A stretch of DNA of 24,589 nt from JBEKYD01 sp049509915 (GCA_049509915.1 JBEKZL010000084.1:1-24589), one strand, 5' to 3'; shown: positions 7,528 through 16,479, counted from the stretch's first letter. A program made the numbers and translations. The notes: generated from the letters alone by a model not told the origin.

Positions 7528-9627
7528 ATGGCCATGAGACCCCCTATTCACGCCCTTTCGCGGCTTGCCCTCCTCGCGGCGCCGGCGCTGTTGCTCGGCC
7601 AGACGCCCGCGCCCCTGCGCCCGCCGGCCGTTCCGCTGGTGACTCATAACCCCTTCTTCAGCATCTGGTCCGCCGCCGACCGCCTCACCGACGCCGCCCC
7701 CATCCACTGGACCGGCAAGCCCAACCGCCTCACCGCCCTCGTTCGCATCGATGGAAAGACCTTTCAGGTGATGGGACGCGAGCGGACTCCCGGTGCCGTT
7801 CTCGAACAGAAACAGCTAACCGTCCTGCCCACTCGCACCATTTACAACTTCGCCGGAGAAGGCGTCCGCCTGGAGTTGACATTCTTTACCCCGGCCCTCC
7901 CGCACGATCTCGATATTCTCTCCCGCCCCGCCACCTACATCGAGTGGGCCGCTTCTTCCACCGACGGAAACCCGCACCGCCTGCAACTCTATTTCGATGC
8001 CGCCGCCGATCTGGTCGTCAATACGCCGGATCAGCCCGTCTGGTGGGGCCGCTACTCGTTCGACGGCCAGACCGCGCTGCGCATGGGCTCCCGCGAGCAA
8101 GCGACGCTCCGCCGCCGCGGCGACGACGTCCGCATCGACTGGGGCTACCTCTACCTCGCCAGCGACGGCCGCCCCGGCGCCTCCAGCGCCATTGCTCCTC
8201 ACTCCCAGTCGCGGGCCCGCTTCGAAGCCAGCGGCGGCTTGCCCGATTCCGACGATCTCCCCGACGGCACCGCGCCCGGCGCCGGTTCCACCGTATCCCT
8301 CGCCGCCAGCCTCGACCTGGGCTCCGTCGGCGCCGCGCCCGTTTCCCGCTACCTGATCCTCGCCTATGACGACCTGTACTCCATCGAGTATTTCCAGCGT
8401 GCCGAGCGCCCCTGGTGGCGCCGCCATGGCGCCGGTGCGGCCGATCTTCTCCGCGACGCCCAACGCGACCACGATTCCCTGCTCGAACGCGCCAGGTCCT
8501 TCGACGACGAGCTCATGGCCAATATGCGCGCTGCCGGCGGCGAGGAATATGCCCGCCTCGGCGCACTGGCTTACCGCCAAACGCTCGCCGCTCATCAATT
8601 GGCCGCCGATGCCGACGGCACGCCCATGTACTTTCCCAAAGAGAATTTCAGCAACGGCTGTATCTCCACCGTCGATGTGATCTACCCCAGCGCGCCCTTT
8701 ACCCTCCTGTTTAATCCGCTGCTGCTGAAAGCCCAGCTTGAACCGGTCCTCCAGTACGCCCGCATGGCCCGCTGGCCTTGGCCCTTCGCTCCTCACGATC
8801 TGGGTACCTACCCGCAGGCTAACGGACAGGTCTATGGCGGCGGCGAGCGCACCGAGGAGAACCAGATGCCGGTCGAAGAGAGCGGCAATATGTTGATCCT
8901 GGTCGCCGCCCTCGCCAAGGTCGAAGGCAATGCTACTTATGCCGAGAAGTATTGGCCGCAACTTACTAAGTGGGCCGAATATCTCAAGACCAAGGGTCTA
9001 GATCCCGAAAATCAGCTTTCCACCGACGATTTCGCCGGCCATCTCGCCCACAACGCCAACCTTTCCCTCAAAGCCATCCTCGCGCTCGGCGCCTACGGAA
9101 CTCTCTGCCAGGCCACTGGACGCACCGCCGAAGCCGCCGCCTACCGCGATCTCTCGCACGACTATGCCAAAAAGTGGATAGACCTTGCCGCCGAAGGCGA
9201 TCATTACCGCCTGGCATTCGATAAACCCGGCACCTGGAGCCAGAAATACAACCTGGTTTGGGATCGCATCCTCGGCCTCGATCTCTTCCCCGCCGAAGTT
9301 GCCCGCAAGGAAATTGCCTTCTACGAGAGCAAGCAGAACGGCTACGGGATTCCCCTCGATAACCGCCGCGATTACACGAAACTCGATTGGACCATCTGGA
9401 GCGCAACCTTAGCGGCCGACCGCGCCGATTTCGAGAAGTTGGTCGCGCCCGTTTACCGCTGGCTCGACGAGTCTCCCAGCCGTGTCCCGCTGACCGACTG
9501 GTACGATACCGTCACCGGCAAACAGCAAGGCTTCCAAGCCCGTTCCGTAGTAGGCGGAGTCTTCGTAAAAATGTTGACCGACCCCGCCGTGTGGCACAAA
9601 TACACGGCCAAAGCGCTCGGCAAGTAG
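7528..9627 (+). CDS. secreted GtaA-like glutaminase-family protein (DUF5127/DUF4965/DUF1793)
   Basis: 699 residues. Residues 1-25 are a signal peptide (hydrophobic LALLAAPALLLG, cleavage near GQT), so the protein is exported. The mature part follows the GtaA order: an N-terminal beta-rich region starting VPLVTHNPFFSIWSAADRLTD, a DUF5127-like sandwich (about 90-310), then an alpha/alpha-barrel-like DUF4965/DUF1793 region (about 320-690). The latter shows FPKENFSNGCISTVDVIYPSAP, PHDLGTYP, EENQMPVEESGNML and a C-terminal LTDWYDTVTG. Fungal GtaA was described as a glutaminase; many bacterial relatives have unproven activity and a glycoside-hydrolase-like fold, so I keep the family name only. A second ATG at 7534 is possible. 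It stands alone between padR and a convergent permease. Confidence 0.88.
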   Translation: MAMRPPIHALSRLALLAAPALLLGQTPAPLRPPAVPLVTHNPFFSIWSAADRLTDAAPIHWTGKPNRLTALVRIDGKTFQVMGRERTPGAVLEQKQLTVLPTRTIYNFAGEGVRLELTFFTPALPHDLDILSRPATYIEWAASSTDGNPHRLQLYFDAAADLVVNTPDQPVWWGRYSFDGQTALRMGSREQATLRRRGDDVRIDWGYLYLASDGRPGASSAIAPHSQSRARFEASGGLPDSDDLPDGTAPGAGSTVSLAASLDLGSVGAAPVSRYLILAYDDLYSIEYFQRAERPWWRRHGAGAADLLRDAQRDHDSLLERARSFDDELMANMRAAGGEEYARLGALAYRQTLAAHQLAADADGTPMYFPKENFSNGCISTVDVIYPSAPFTLLFNPLLLKAQLEPVLQYARMARWPWPFAPHDLGTYPQANGQVYGGGERTEENQMPVEESGNMLILVAALAKVEGNATYAEKYWPQLTKWAEYLKTKGLDPENQLSTDDFAGHLAHNANLSLKAILALGAYGTLCQATGRTAEAAAYRDLSHDYAKKWIDLAAEGDHYRLAFDKPGTWSQKYNLVWDRILGLDLFPAEVARKEIAFYESKQNGYGIPLDNRRDYTKLDWTIWSATLAADRADFEKLVAPVYRWLDESPSRVPLTDWYDTVTGKQQGFQARSVVGGVFVKMLTDPAVWHKYTAKALGK

Positions 9628-9760
9628 GCAGTCTTCACCCATCTCGCCCTCTGGCCGTAGGGGCGGAGCGCCGTTCTTTGTGCCCTGCACCCGGCTTGGG
9701 CCCGCCGTTCCGCCTTCCAGCCGACTGACGATATTGTTCGCCGTACGCGCCGCCAAGGGG

Positions 9761-12225
9761 TTACTGTTCACGCAGCACGGTCACCGGGTCCACGCGGGTA
9801 GCCCGGAGGGCGGGCAGCGCGCACGCCCCCAGGCCGACCGCGGCCAAAGTCAGGACTACTGCCGACATCACCACCGGGTCGAGCGGTTTCACGCCGTAGA
9901 GCTGGCCGGCAACTACCGAGCGCAGCGCTACCGAACCCGCCGCGCCGACCAGCAGCCCCGCGCCCAGCAGCCACACGGCTTCGCCTAACACCAGCCTTAC
10001 CACCCCACCCGCGGTACAGCCCAGCGCGGCGCGAATGCCGATCTCGCGCTGGCGCTGCGTCACCAGGTAGGCCAACACGCCGTAGATGCCTACGCCCGAA
10101 AGGACAGGGCCAGACAGCCGAAGAACATGGCGAGCGTCAGCGATGCACGCCGCGAGGCCAGCGCCAGGTCGCCGCGCTCCTCCATAGTGTGTACATCGAA
10201 CAGCGCCAGGTTCGGCGCGATAGCCGCGAACCGGGCACGCACCGCGCGCAGGATCGGGCCGGTGTCGCCAGCGGTCCTGATCGCGAGCGCGTATCCCCGC
10301 CGGACATTCTGCGCATACGGTAGGTAATAGGCGCCCACCGGATTGCCGCTACCTTCCACATCCGCCGTGTGCACGGGGCGGACCACCCCGACCACGGTCA
10401 TCCAGTGCGTATGCTCGTCGGTCTTCAGCAGATTGTGGATGTCCTGCGGAAGATACATGCGCCGGCCGATGGGGTTGCGGCCCGGCCAGAAGTGGCGCGC
10501 CAGCGGCTCGTCCACGAGGATGGCTCCCGGCGCGGATTCGCCGTCGCGCCTGTCGAACGGGCGCCCCGCTGCCATGGCGATGCGCATGGCCTCGAAATAG
10601 CCGGGCGTCACCGTCACCTGTTCGGGCGAGATCACCGATTCCCCCGGTTTCATCGTGTAGCCTTCGGCCAGGATCACGCTGTCGCTGTGGTCGCCGCTCC
10701 AGGGGATGGTACTGGTAGCGCCGGCCGCCATCACCCCCGGAATGGCGCGGATGGCGTCGAGCGTGCGGTCAATCAGCGCGCGCGCGTCGGTGTCTTTGGG
10801 GTAGAGCGACTGGGGCACGCTGGTAGCAGCGGTCACCACGCCTTTGACATCGAATCCGGGGTCGACGTGGAGCAACCGGCTGAAACTCGCGAGCACCAAT
10901 CCCGCGCCGGCCAACAACACGAAAGCCAGCCCGACCTGCGCCACTACCAGGATCCGCCGCACGCGCCGCGCCCGCCGCCCGCCGGTGCCCGAACGGCTCT
11001 CTTCGCGAAGCACGGTGTTGACCCGCGCCCGCACCACCTGCACCGAGGGGATCAACCCGATGACAATGCCCACCAGCGCGGCGGTCCCAAGCATCGCGAG
11101 CACTACCAAACCGTCCACGTGAATCTCATCGGCGCGCGGCAGGGTTTCGATCCCGCTGTGCGCCAGAGCGGCCAACAATCCCGCCCCCAGCGCGGCCCCC
11201 AGCGCGCCGCCGGCCAGCGCCACCAGAATACTTTCGGTCACCAACTGCCGTATTAGACGTCCGGCCCCGGCGCCCAAGGCCAGGCGGGTGGCAAGCTCCT
11301 TGCGCCGCACCGTGGTTCGCGCCAGCACCAGGTTCGCGACATTCACCGCGCCGATCAGGAGCACAAACGCCGCTCCGCCCCAGAGCAGGTAAAGCGCGCC
11401 CCGGACCTGCTTCACCAACATTTCCGCCAGCGGCACCACCACGGTATGGAAGCCGGCGTTGATCAGGAGATCCTTGAAGCTTGGAAACCGGTCGAGGCTG
11501 GCGCGGTTGAGGGCGTCCACCTGGGATTGTGCCTGCTCCAGGCTCGCCCCCGGCTTGAGCCGCCCGATGCTCTGCCAATTATTCGAGTGGCGGACCTCCC
11601 GCTGCTCCGGTGTGAAGGCCGCCGGTACCCAGAGACGAACCTCGGGATCGATGAAGTTGAAGCCCGCCGGCATCACGCCCACCACGGTGTACGGCTGCCC
11701 GCTAATGCGAACGTCGCGGCCGAGCGCCGCCTGCGGGGTCGAGAAAAGTTGCCGGCTCAGGCCGTCGCTCAAAATGGTCTTATGGTTGGCGCCGGGCTCG
11801 CCCTCGGCGTCCACGAAGGCACGCCCATAGGCCGGCGGTACGCGCAGCAGCCGGAACAGCGAAGGCGTCGCCTGCATGCCGGTGACCCGCTCCGGCGTGT
11901 CCCGCATCTGCAGCGTTTGGCCCGCGGTGCGGAATAGCGCCTGCTCGGAGAAAACGTGGACGTCGCGGAGCCGGTCGTAATAATCGCCGGAAGCACTGTA
12001 GTAACCGAAATCGGCGCCCGCCTTCGGGTATCGATTGGCCATCAGCAGAATGGAGCTGGCGTCGGGCACCGGCAGCGGCCGCAGCAACACCGAATTCACC
12101 ACCGCGAAAGTGGCCGTGTTGGCGGCGATACAGACGGCGATCGTCAGAACCACCGTCAGGGTGAATCCCTTATCGCCGATGAGCGAGCGGGCGGCAAGCC
12201 GAAGATTGCGGAAGGCGGATTCCAT
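9761..12225 (-). pseudogene. second ADOP-type permease, one-base frameshift
   Basis: Intact except for a frameshift near 10100-10107. The upstream part (12225-10090) runs from MESAFRNLRLAARSLIGDKG through TM1, the MacB-like domain, the first FtsX domain (KELATRLALGAGAGRLIRQL) and the second extracytoplasmic domain. It ends wrongly as CLALSFRA then TAG at 10092-10090. The remaining frame supplies SGVGIYGVLAYLVTQRQREIGIRAALG and the normal C-terminus to TAA at 9761. Adding one base in the TCCTTTCGG region restores a continuous protein of about 820 residues. The start at 12225 was chosen over an upstream TTG at 12270 because it gives the family N-terminus. The prefix domain of the 4436-7081 permease is lacking, and no PadR gene is adjacent. 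It could be genuine inactivation or a sequencing indel; the reading frame on both sides looks undecayed. Confidence 0.85.
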
Positions 12226-12304
12226 ATCAGCTAATACGCAGTTCGCACGCTCTCGTTTGACAAATCTCAACTTTCCCGGGCCGGTTATGAATCCCGCGGT
12301 AACG

Positions 12305-12313
12305 TGTTAAACT
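12305..12313 (+). promoter_or_regulatory. extended -10 upstream of the YfgM-like gene
   Basis: TG-T-TAAACT is an extended -10; 17 nt upstream lies a weak -35, TTATGA (12285-12290). A separate perfect TTGACA (12257-12262) is present but has no well-spaced -10. The start codon follows with a leader of about 20 nt. Confidence 0.4.
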
Positions 12314-12338
12314 AGAGGCTTCCCCTACTGAGGTTTTT

Positions 12339-13043
12339 GTGGATAGAGTCACGCGTAAAGAGTTAAAAACGGATAAGTTCGCCCTCGAAGTCGGACACAC
12401 GGTGAGCCTGTTCGAGGAGCACCAGAAGGAAGTCATCCGTTACGGGGCGATCGGCCTGGTGGCGATTGCGCTGGGCCTGGGCTACTGGATTTATCGCGGC
12501 CGCGAGCACCGGGCGCTCGAGCAGCAACTGGCGGCTGCGATTCTGGCGCAGGAAGCTCCGGCCGGACCGGGCTCATCGGCGACGGGCGGATTGGTGTTTC
12601 CGTCCGAGGAAGCCAAGCTAAAGGCGGTCACCAAGGATTTTACCGAGATTCAAACCCAGCATCCCGGAACCGGCGAAGCCGCCATCGCCGGGTATTATCT
12701 GGGCGCGAGCCAAGCCGACGCCGGCAACCTGTCCCAGGCCGAAAAGACGTTTCAAGAGGTGGCGGACCACGGGGATAAGCAGTACGCCTCGCTAGCCAAT
12801 TTGTCGCTGGCGCAGATTTATTTTTCGACCGGCCGGGACGCGCAGGGCGAGAAGATCCTGCGCACCCTGATGGATCACCCGACGATGTTCGTTTCCAAGG
12901 CGCAGGCAACCATGAGCCTGGCCCGCTATCTGGCCAAGAAAAACCCCGCCGAAGCACGCAAATTGCTGAAGGCGCTGGTGCCCGAAACCGGCACTGTGAG
13001 CGAGGAAGCGCTTACCTTGCTGGGCCAGATCGGGACGCAGTAG
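12339..13043 (+). CDS. YfgM-like membrane-anchored TPR protein
   Basis: 234 residues from GTG at 12339, with GAGG (12330-12333) 5 nt upstream. The N-terminal 30 residues are cytoplasmic (TRKELKTDKFALEVGHTVSLFEEH), followed by one membrane helix (about 33-50, IGLVAIALGLGYWIY) and a periplasmic TPR region. In that region, EAAIAGYYLGASQADAGNLSQAEKTF and ASLANLSLAQIYFSTGR are repeat-like. This is the layout of YfgM/TPR_21 proteins, which in E. coli work with the periplasmic chaperone network near SecYEG. The role in this organism is inferred. The dGTPase gene starts 13 nt after its stop, so the two are probably co-transcribed, although no functional link is known. Confidence 0.78.
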   Translation: MDRVTRKELKTDKFALEVGHTVSLFEEHQKEVIRYGAIGLVAIALGLGYWIYRGREHRALEQQLAAAILAQEAPAGPGSSATGGLVFPSEEAKLKAVTKDFTEIQTQHPGTGEAAIAGYYLGASQADAGNLSQAEKTFQEVADHGDKQYASLANLSLAQIYFSTGRDAQGEKILRTLMDHPTMFVSKAQATMSLARYLAKKNPAEARKLLKALVPETGTVSEEALTLLGQIGTQ

Positions 13044-13056
13044 GCGCCGCTCCGCC

Positions 13057-14175
13057 ATGCTGGAGCGCCTCAGGTTTCCGGTGGAGCGGAGCCGGGGCCG
13101 GCGCTATCCGGAGCCGTCTCACCCCTACCGCAACGCCTTCCAGCGGGATCGCGACCGGGTGATTCACTCGCGCGCGTTTCGCCGCCTGGAAGCCAAGACC
13201 CAGGTTTTCACGCCAGCCCTTTCCGACCACTTTCGCAACCGCCTGACTCACACCATCGAAGTGGCCCAGATTGCGCGCACGGTCGCCAAAGGTTTGGGCC
13301 TGAACGAGGACCTGACCGAAGCGCTGGCGCTGGCGCACGACGTGGGGCATCCGCCATTCGCCCACGCCGGGGAAACGGCGCTGGACCACCAGATGCGGCG
13401 TTTCGGAGAGCGCTTCGACCACAACTTGCACGGACTGCGCGTGGTGGAGAGCTTCGAGCACCGCTACGCGGCATTTCCGGGCCTGAACCTGACCTTCGAA
13501 TTACGTGAGGGAATGGTGAAGCACTCGCGCGATTTCGGCCCGGGAGAATCGCCCGAGTTGGACGAATACCTGCCGGGAATGCGGCCTCCGCTCGAAGCCC
13601 AGTTGATCGACCTGGCGGATGAAGTCGCCTACACGGCTGCCGATCTGGACGACGCTTACGCGGCCGGAATCCTGACGCCGGACGCGGTGGCATCGGAGTC
13701 CGGACCATGCGCGGCCATTCTGGAACAGATTCGCCGGGAATATCCGGCCGCGGCCGAGCGCGAGTGGGTGTGGGAATCGGTGCGCCAACTGATCGACCGG
13801 CTGGTGACAGGGCTGATCGACGGCACCCTCGAAGCCGCGCGGGATCTAAGGTTGGAGGACTCCGAATCGGTGCGCGCCTATCCGGAGCGGGTGGCGCGTT
13901 TCACCCCGGACACGGGGGCGCTGACCCGCGCGCTGAAACAGTTGCTCTACGCGCGCGTGTATTGCTCCGAACCGCTGGCGCAGGACCGGCTGCGTTCGAT
14001 GGCAAGGATCGGCGAGCTATTCGAATTTTTCCTGGCGTCGCCGGAGTCGCTGCCGCCGGGATATCGCGAACGGGCCGAAAGCACGCCCGTCCATCGGGTG
14101 ATCTGCGACTACCTGGCCGGCATGACTGACGGATACTTCAATCGCATTTACGGGCATACGGTAGGAGGAGAGTAG
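13057..14175 (+). CDS. dgt: dGTPase / deoxynucleotide triphosphohydrolase (HD superfamily)
   Basis: 372 residues. Hydrolyses dGTP or other dNTPs to the nucleoside and triphosphate and so adjusts nucleotide pools. The N-terminus has the family block YRNAFQRDRDRVIHSRAFRRLEAKTQVF. The metal-binding HD motif is complete: His65 in NRLTHTIEVAQIAR, His94-Asp95 in ALAHDVGHPPFAHAGE, and the distal Asp in LIDLADEVAYTAADLDD (185 or 188). The length matches the short dGTPase-like group (type 2, also annotated as dNTP triphosphohydrolase), not the roughly 500-residue E. coli Dgt. The ATG at 13057 has no strong Shine-Dalgarno but follows the upstream gene by 13 nt, so coupling is likely. The symbol follows family usage. 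Confidence 0.92.
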   Translation: MLERLRFPVERSRGRRYPEPSHPYRNAFQRDRDRVIHSRAFRRLEAKTQVFTPALSDHFRNRLTHTIEVAQIARTVAKGLGLNEDLTEALALAHDVGHPPFAHAGETALDHQMRRFGERFDHNLHGLRVVESFEHRYAAFPGLNLTFELREGMVKHSRDFGPGESPELDEYLPGMRPPLEAQLIDLADEVAYTAADLDDAYAAGILTPDAVASESGPCAAILEQIRREYPAAAEREWVWESVRQLIDRLVTGLIDGTLEAARDLRLEDSESVRAYPERVARFTPDTGALTRALKQLLYARVYCSEPLAQDRLRSMARIGELFEFFLASPESLPPGYRERAESTPVHRVICDYLAGMTDGYFNRIYGHTVGGE

Positions 14176-14206
14176 GGCGGGCGGGCCAAGCCGGAAACGC
14201 CGCTCT

Positions 14207-14222
14207 CGGCAGGAATCTGCCG
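14207..14222 (+). terminator. hairpin after dGTPase, possible terminator
   Basis: CGGCAG-GAAT-CTGCCG is a perfect 6-bp stem with a 4-nt loop, 31 nt after the dGTPase stop. The T-rich stretch (TCGATTTT, to 14243) is separated by about 13 nt, so intrinsic termination is uncertain. Confidence 0.3.
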
Positions 14223-14330
14223 GCGACCTGTTGCCTCGATTTTGCAAAGGGGAAAGCAAGGGAGTTGCACTTCCGCGCGGGAGAAAGAGCCCCGCTTCTG
14301 ATGCGCAGGGCCATGGCTGCACGCGGACGG

Positions 14331-14737
14331 TTAATCATCGTACCGACTTAGGTAGATTAGCTGCTCGTAATCGACGAGACCCAGTCGGACCTGAAGTAAC
14401 CAACCTTGCCTACCCAGCAAGCTTCTGCGGATGTCGGGATCCAGTGGGAAATATATGCGACAAGGGAAAAATCGAAACCGAGCACCCGCAAGGAGACTTC
14501 GTGCCCAAAAGCGACAAAGGTGCTGTTGGCGGTGTGCAGTTCCTTTCTTTCACCGGCCTCGACTTCGATGCCTAGCGCCTCGCCAAAACCCCGCTGAAAA
14601 AGGCAGAACTCGGCCCCTGTGTCAACCTTCGCGGTGAGCTTTGCGCGGTTCGGCCCGTAGCCGAGTTCTATCGGAACAGTGATCCCCAATGGTTCGCTGA
14701 TGTAGTCGTGCTGGGCTTGAAACTCGATGCTGTGCAT
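14331..14737 (-). pseudogene. retropepsin-like aspartic protease, frameshifted near the end
   Basis: The frame from ATG 14737 encodes a small clan AA protease. The catalytic motif is AKVDTGAEFCLFQ near residue 36, in place of the single D-T-G-A each subunit contributes; these proteins act as homodimers. As read, the protein ends at 14357 with an unlike-family tail. One base lost around 14395-14402 explains this: in the shifted frame the sequence continues VRLGLVDYEQLIYLSRYDD and stops at 14333-14331, which is the C-terminal pattern I expect for this family. Repaired length is about 135 residues. Its start lies 5 bp after the DUF5678 stop, so the two are co-transcribed. No signal peptide. Substrate unknown. 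Real decay and sequencing error both remain possible. Confidence 0.8.
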
Positions 14738-14742
14738 GGAAC

Positions 14743-14961
14743 CTACCAGCCCGCAAATGGCAAATGATCGTCAGGGTCAATGTACGCCACGAAAGGCACG
14801 GCAACATCCAGTGCGCGAGCTTTGGCGTAAACCTCCGAGGCATTCGAGCCAACGGCGAGCAGTCGGTCACCGGAGAGAGCCACCCACTTTCCGACGTAAA
14901 TTAACCGGTTCGCCGTTAGCCAATGCTGCTCGGACTGCTGAATAGCTTCGCGTCCAGGCAC
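14743..14961 (-). CDS. DUF5678 small protein
   Basis: 72 residues from a GTG at 14961-14959, which has GAGG 4 nt upstream. The protein shows the DUF5678 pattern: EAIQQSEQHWLTANR, then YVGKWVALSGDRLLAVG, then a VYAKARALDVAVPFVAYI segment and a terminal DDHLPFAGW. DUF5678 proteins are small and uncharacterised; the length from this start fits the family. The frame stays open to an ATG at 15291 that overlaps the stop of the upstream gene as ATGA, which would give 182 residues. The extra 110 residues are Pro/Arg/Ser-rich with no recognisable family signal, so I prefer the short form. The retropepsin-like gene follows after 5 bp, suggesting a functional pair. Confidence 0.7.
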   Translation of the reverse strand: MPGREAIQQSEQHWLTANRLIYVGKWVALSGDRLLAVGSNASEVYAKARALDVAVPFVAYIDPDDHLPFAGW

Positions 14962-15287
14962 TTTGCCTCGCTGAGAGCCACTGGGGCGCGAGAAAACAAT
15001 GTCATCCAGACCGCGTGGACCGGGCTGAGCGACAAAGCGGGGGTCCAGCGATTGGCCAAACATGGCCCTCTGCCCGAAGACGCCCTCTCCGCTGACCACT
15101 ACGTGACCCCCTCTCGGAAAGTACGCCCGGGGCCAGCGTTGGTCTTGTGGGATTGTCGATTGGAGCGGGGACGAATCGCGCCTCAGCGGGATCTCTTGCG
15201 CCGTCCCGAGGCCCTGAGGTTGCGGGTACAAGAGTACTGGTGCCCGCAAACCTGGCGTTAGGGAATTGTCTAGCGCTGGCGGCCCGT
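14962..15287 (-). other. spacer or N-terminal extension between the hypothetical gene and DUF5678
   Basis: 326 bp open on the minus strand in the DUF5678 frame (to ATG 15291) and also in another frame. The translation looks non-domain-like and GC at third positions is not clearly biased, so I see no confident gene. It may be an untranslated operon spacer or an extended N-terminus. Confidence 0.35.
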
Positions 15288-15952
15288 TCATTTCTGCCCC
15301 TCGCCCTTAGTCTCCACCAAACCAAGCATCGCAAGCCTCTTGTAGTAGTCGATTCGCATCTCTTTGACTGTGTCCGACGTGATCTCGGGATTAGCGTACT
15401 CGGCGACGTAATCGACAAACACCGATCCTGCAAATATTGCGGAAACGGCGATAACAATCCGCCCCTGCTTCCGAGACACGTCTCCACTGGAAATGACATT
15501 GAAAAGCACCAACGCATCCGGCGGTAGGATGCATCCCCACCCGTCAAGTGTTCACTAAGGTAAACCTCCGGGTCTAAAGACTCGAGCCGAAGGTGCGCGA
15601 CATATTGAACGACAAGGTCACCCTTCCCCACGCCGGAATCCAAAAGGGCCAAGGCCTGTAGGGTAGTGTTAATGATGTCAGGGAGAGAATCCTCATGCCC
15701 TTGGACCAACTCCGGGACTACCAACTCAAGCCACTCGTACTGAACTCGCAGCGTAACCGCGTCTTGGAGGAGGGCTACGGTGACCCGAACGTCGGAGAGC
15801 TTAGCAGATGGCGTTTCGAGGCTGAACTTCTCAGCGGTGAAGCCAAACCTCTTCAGGTCACGACAGAGCTGCGCAAACGCGGGTGTGCCCGGCACGGGCA
15901 AGCCAGGCAAAATGCTGCGGAATGTGAACCTGCACGTGAGGGCCGATTGCAT
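15288..15952 (-). pseudogene. hypothetical protein, frameshifted in the middle
   Basis: Two fragments in different frames join into one protein of about 221 residues. The upstream frame runs from ATG 15952 (an alternative GTG is at 15970) through FTFRSILPGLPVPGT, RDLKRFGFTAEKFSLETP and VVQYVAHLRLESLDPEVYL to about 15535. The downstream frame continues ILPPDALVLFNVISSGDV, a hydrophobic IVIAVSAIFAGSVFVDYV segment and ends GLVETKGEGQK at 15288. Adding one base at the GGGG run (15535-15538) restores continuity. The hydrophobic stretch could be one membrane helix. I do not recognise the family. It is first in a minus-strand cluster with the DUF5678 and retropepsin-like genes, in DNA that looks lower in GC than its neighbours, so it may be acquired. 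Confidence 0.55.
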
Positions 15953-16064
15953 CGCTGAGAACTGGCGCACAACTCAAGCTTACGCCGTCTCGACGGAGGG
16001 CGCCACTCGCCGCGTACGTGCCTCCTCCCCGGGCGCAGCGTGGGAAGCGCGGGCCAGCGCCCCG

Positions 16065-16331
16065 TCAGGGCCTAATGCCGAGGCTCCCCAGGAAGCGGCG
16101 GTCGAAATCCCGTTCGGCGACGGTGGCGGCTACGGCGGCGTCCTCGCCAGCCACTCGGACCGTGGCTCGCTCGCGGGCCAGGTCCAGGTCCTTCACCACA
16201 TACATGGTTTTGCGGCACGCCAGGCAACGCCAGTGGATCACCAGTTGGCCACCCGGGGAGAACCCCACGCTGTGGATCCGAATGGGTGCACAGCCACACT
16301 CGCATTGCAGCGGAATCGGGTCGAATTTCAT
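16065..16331 (-). CDS. small zinc-ribbon protein
   Basis: 88 residues from ATG 16331, starting MKFDPIPLQCECGC. Two cysteine clusters, CECGC near residue 10 and CLAC near residue 39, are spaced by a beta-strand-like stretch and match a zinc ribbon. The C-terminal half is charged and helical (ARERATVRVAG, AERDFDRRFLGSLG). A GGAAGG sequence lies upstream but about 13 nt away, so the start is not certain; the frame is open much further up, but that part overlaps the divergent lipoprotein gene region and looks non-coding. Possible nucleic-acid-binding or structural zinc protein; function unknown. Confidence 0.6.
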   Translation of the reverse strand: MKFDPIPLQCECGCAPIRIHSVGFSPGGQLVIHWRCLACRKTMYVVKDLDLARERATVRVAGEDAAVAATVAERDFDRRFLGSLGIRP

Positions 16332-16460
16332 GAAGTATCGCGAGCCTTCCGTAACTTCGGTTATCGCACGGCCGCAGCGCGCGATCCCAGTACCAATTCC
16401 CGGCTGCGAGTACTGTGGGCGGGCTAAGGGACCCATGGGGACCGGAGGGTCGCGGGTGGA

Positions 16461-16475
16461 TGCTAGGATAGGAGG
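16461..16475 (+). promoter_or_regulatory. extended -10 and Shine-Dalgarno of the NTR lipoprotein gene
   Basis: TGC-TAGGAT (16461-16469) is an extended -10 immediately followed by GGAGG (16471-16475). The GGAGG is 1 nt from ATG 16477 and 4 nt from ATG 16480, which favours the second ATG. If the TAGGAT is the true -10, the message would begin at about the start codon and GGAGG would not be transcribed; the two readings are mutually exclusive. Confidence 0.4.
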
Positions 16476-16479
16476 CATG

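Noticed and set aside
7816..8961. Minus-strand open frame (381 codons)
   Set aside because: Antisense to the GtaA-like gene, Gly/Ala/Val-rich without motifs.
15240..15290. Integron attC-like site (GTTAGGG / CTAACGCC) that would make the DUF5678-retropepsin block a gene cassette
   Set aside because: The core does not fit the attC consensus ending, no paired site or integrase was found, and the fold does not form a convincing attC hairpin.
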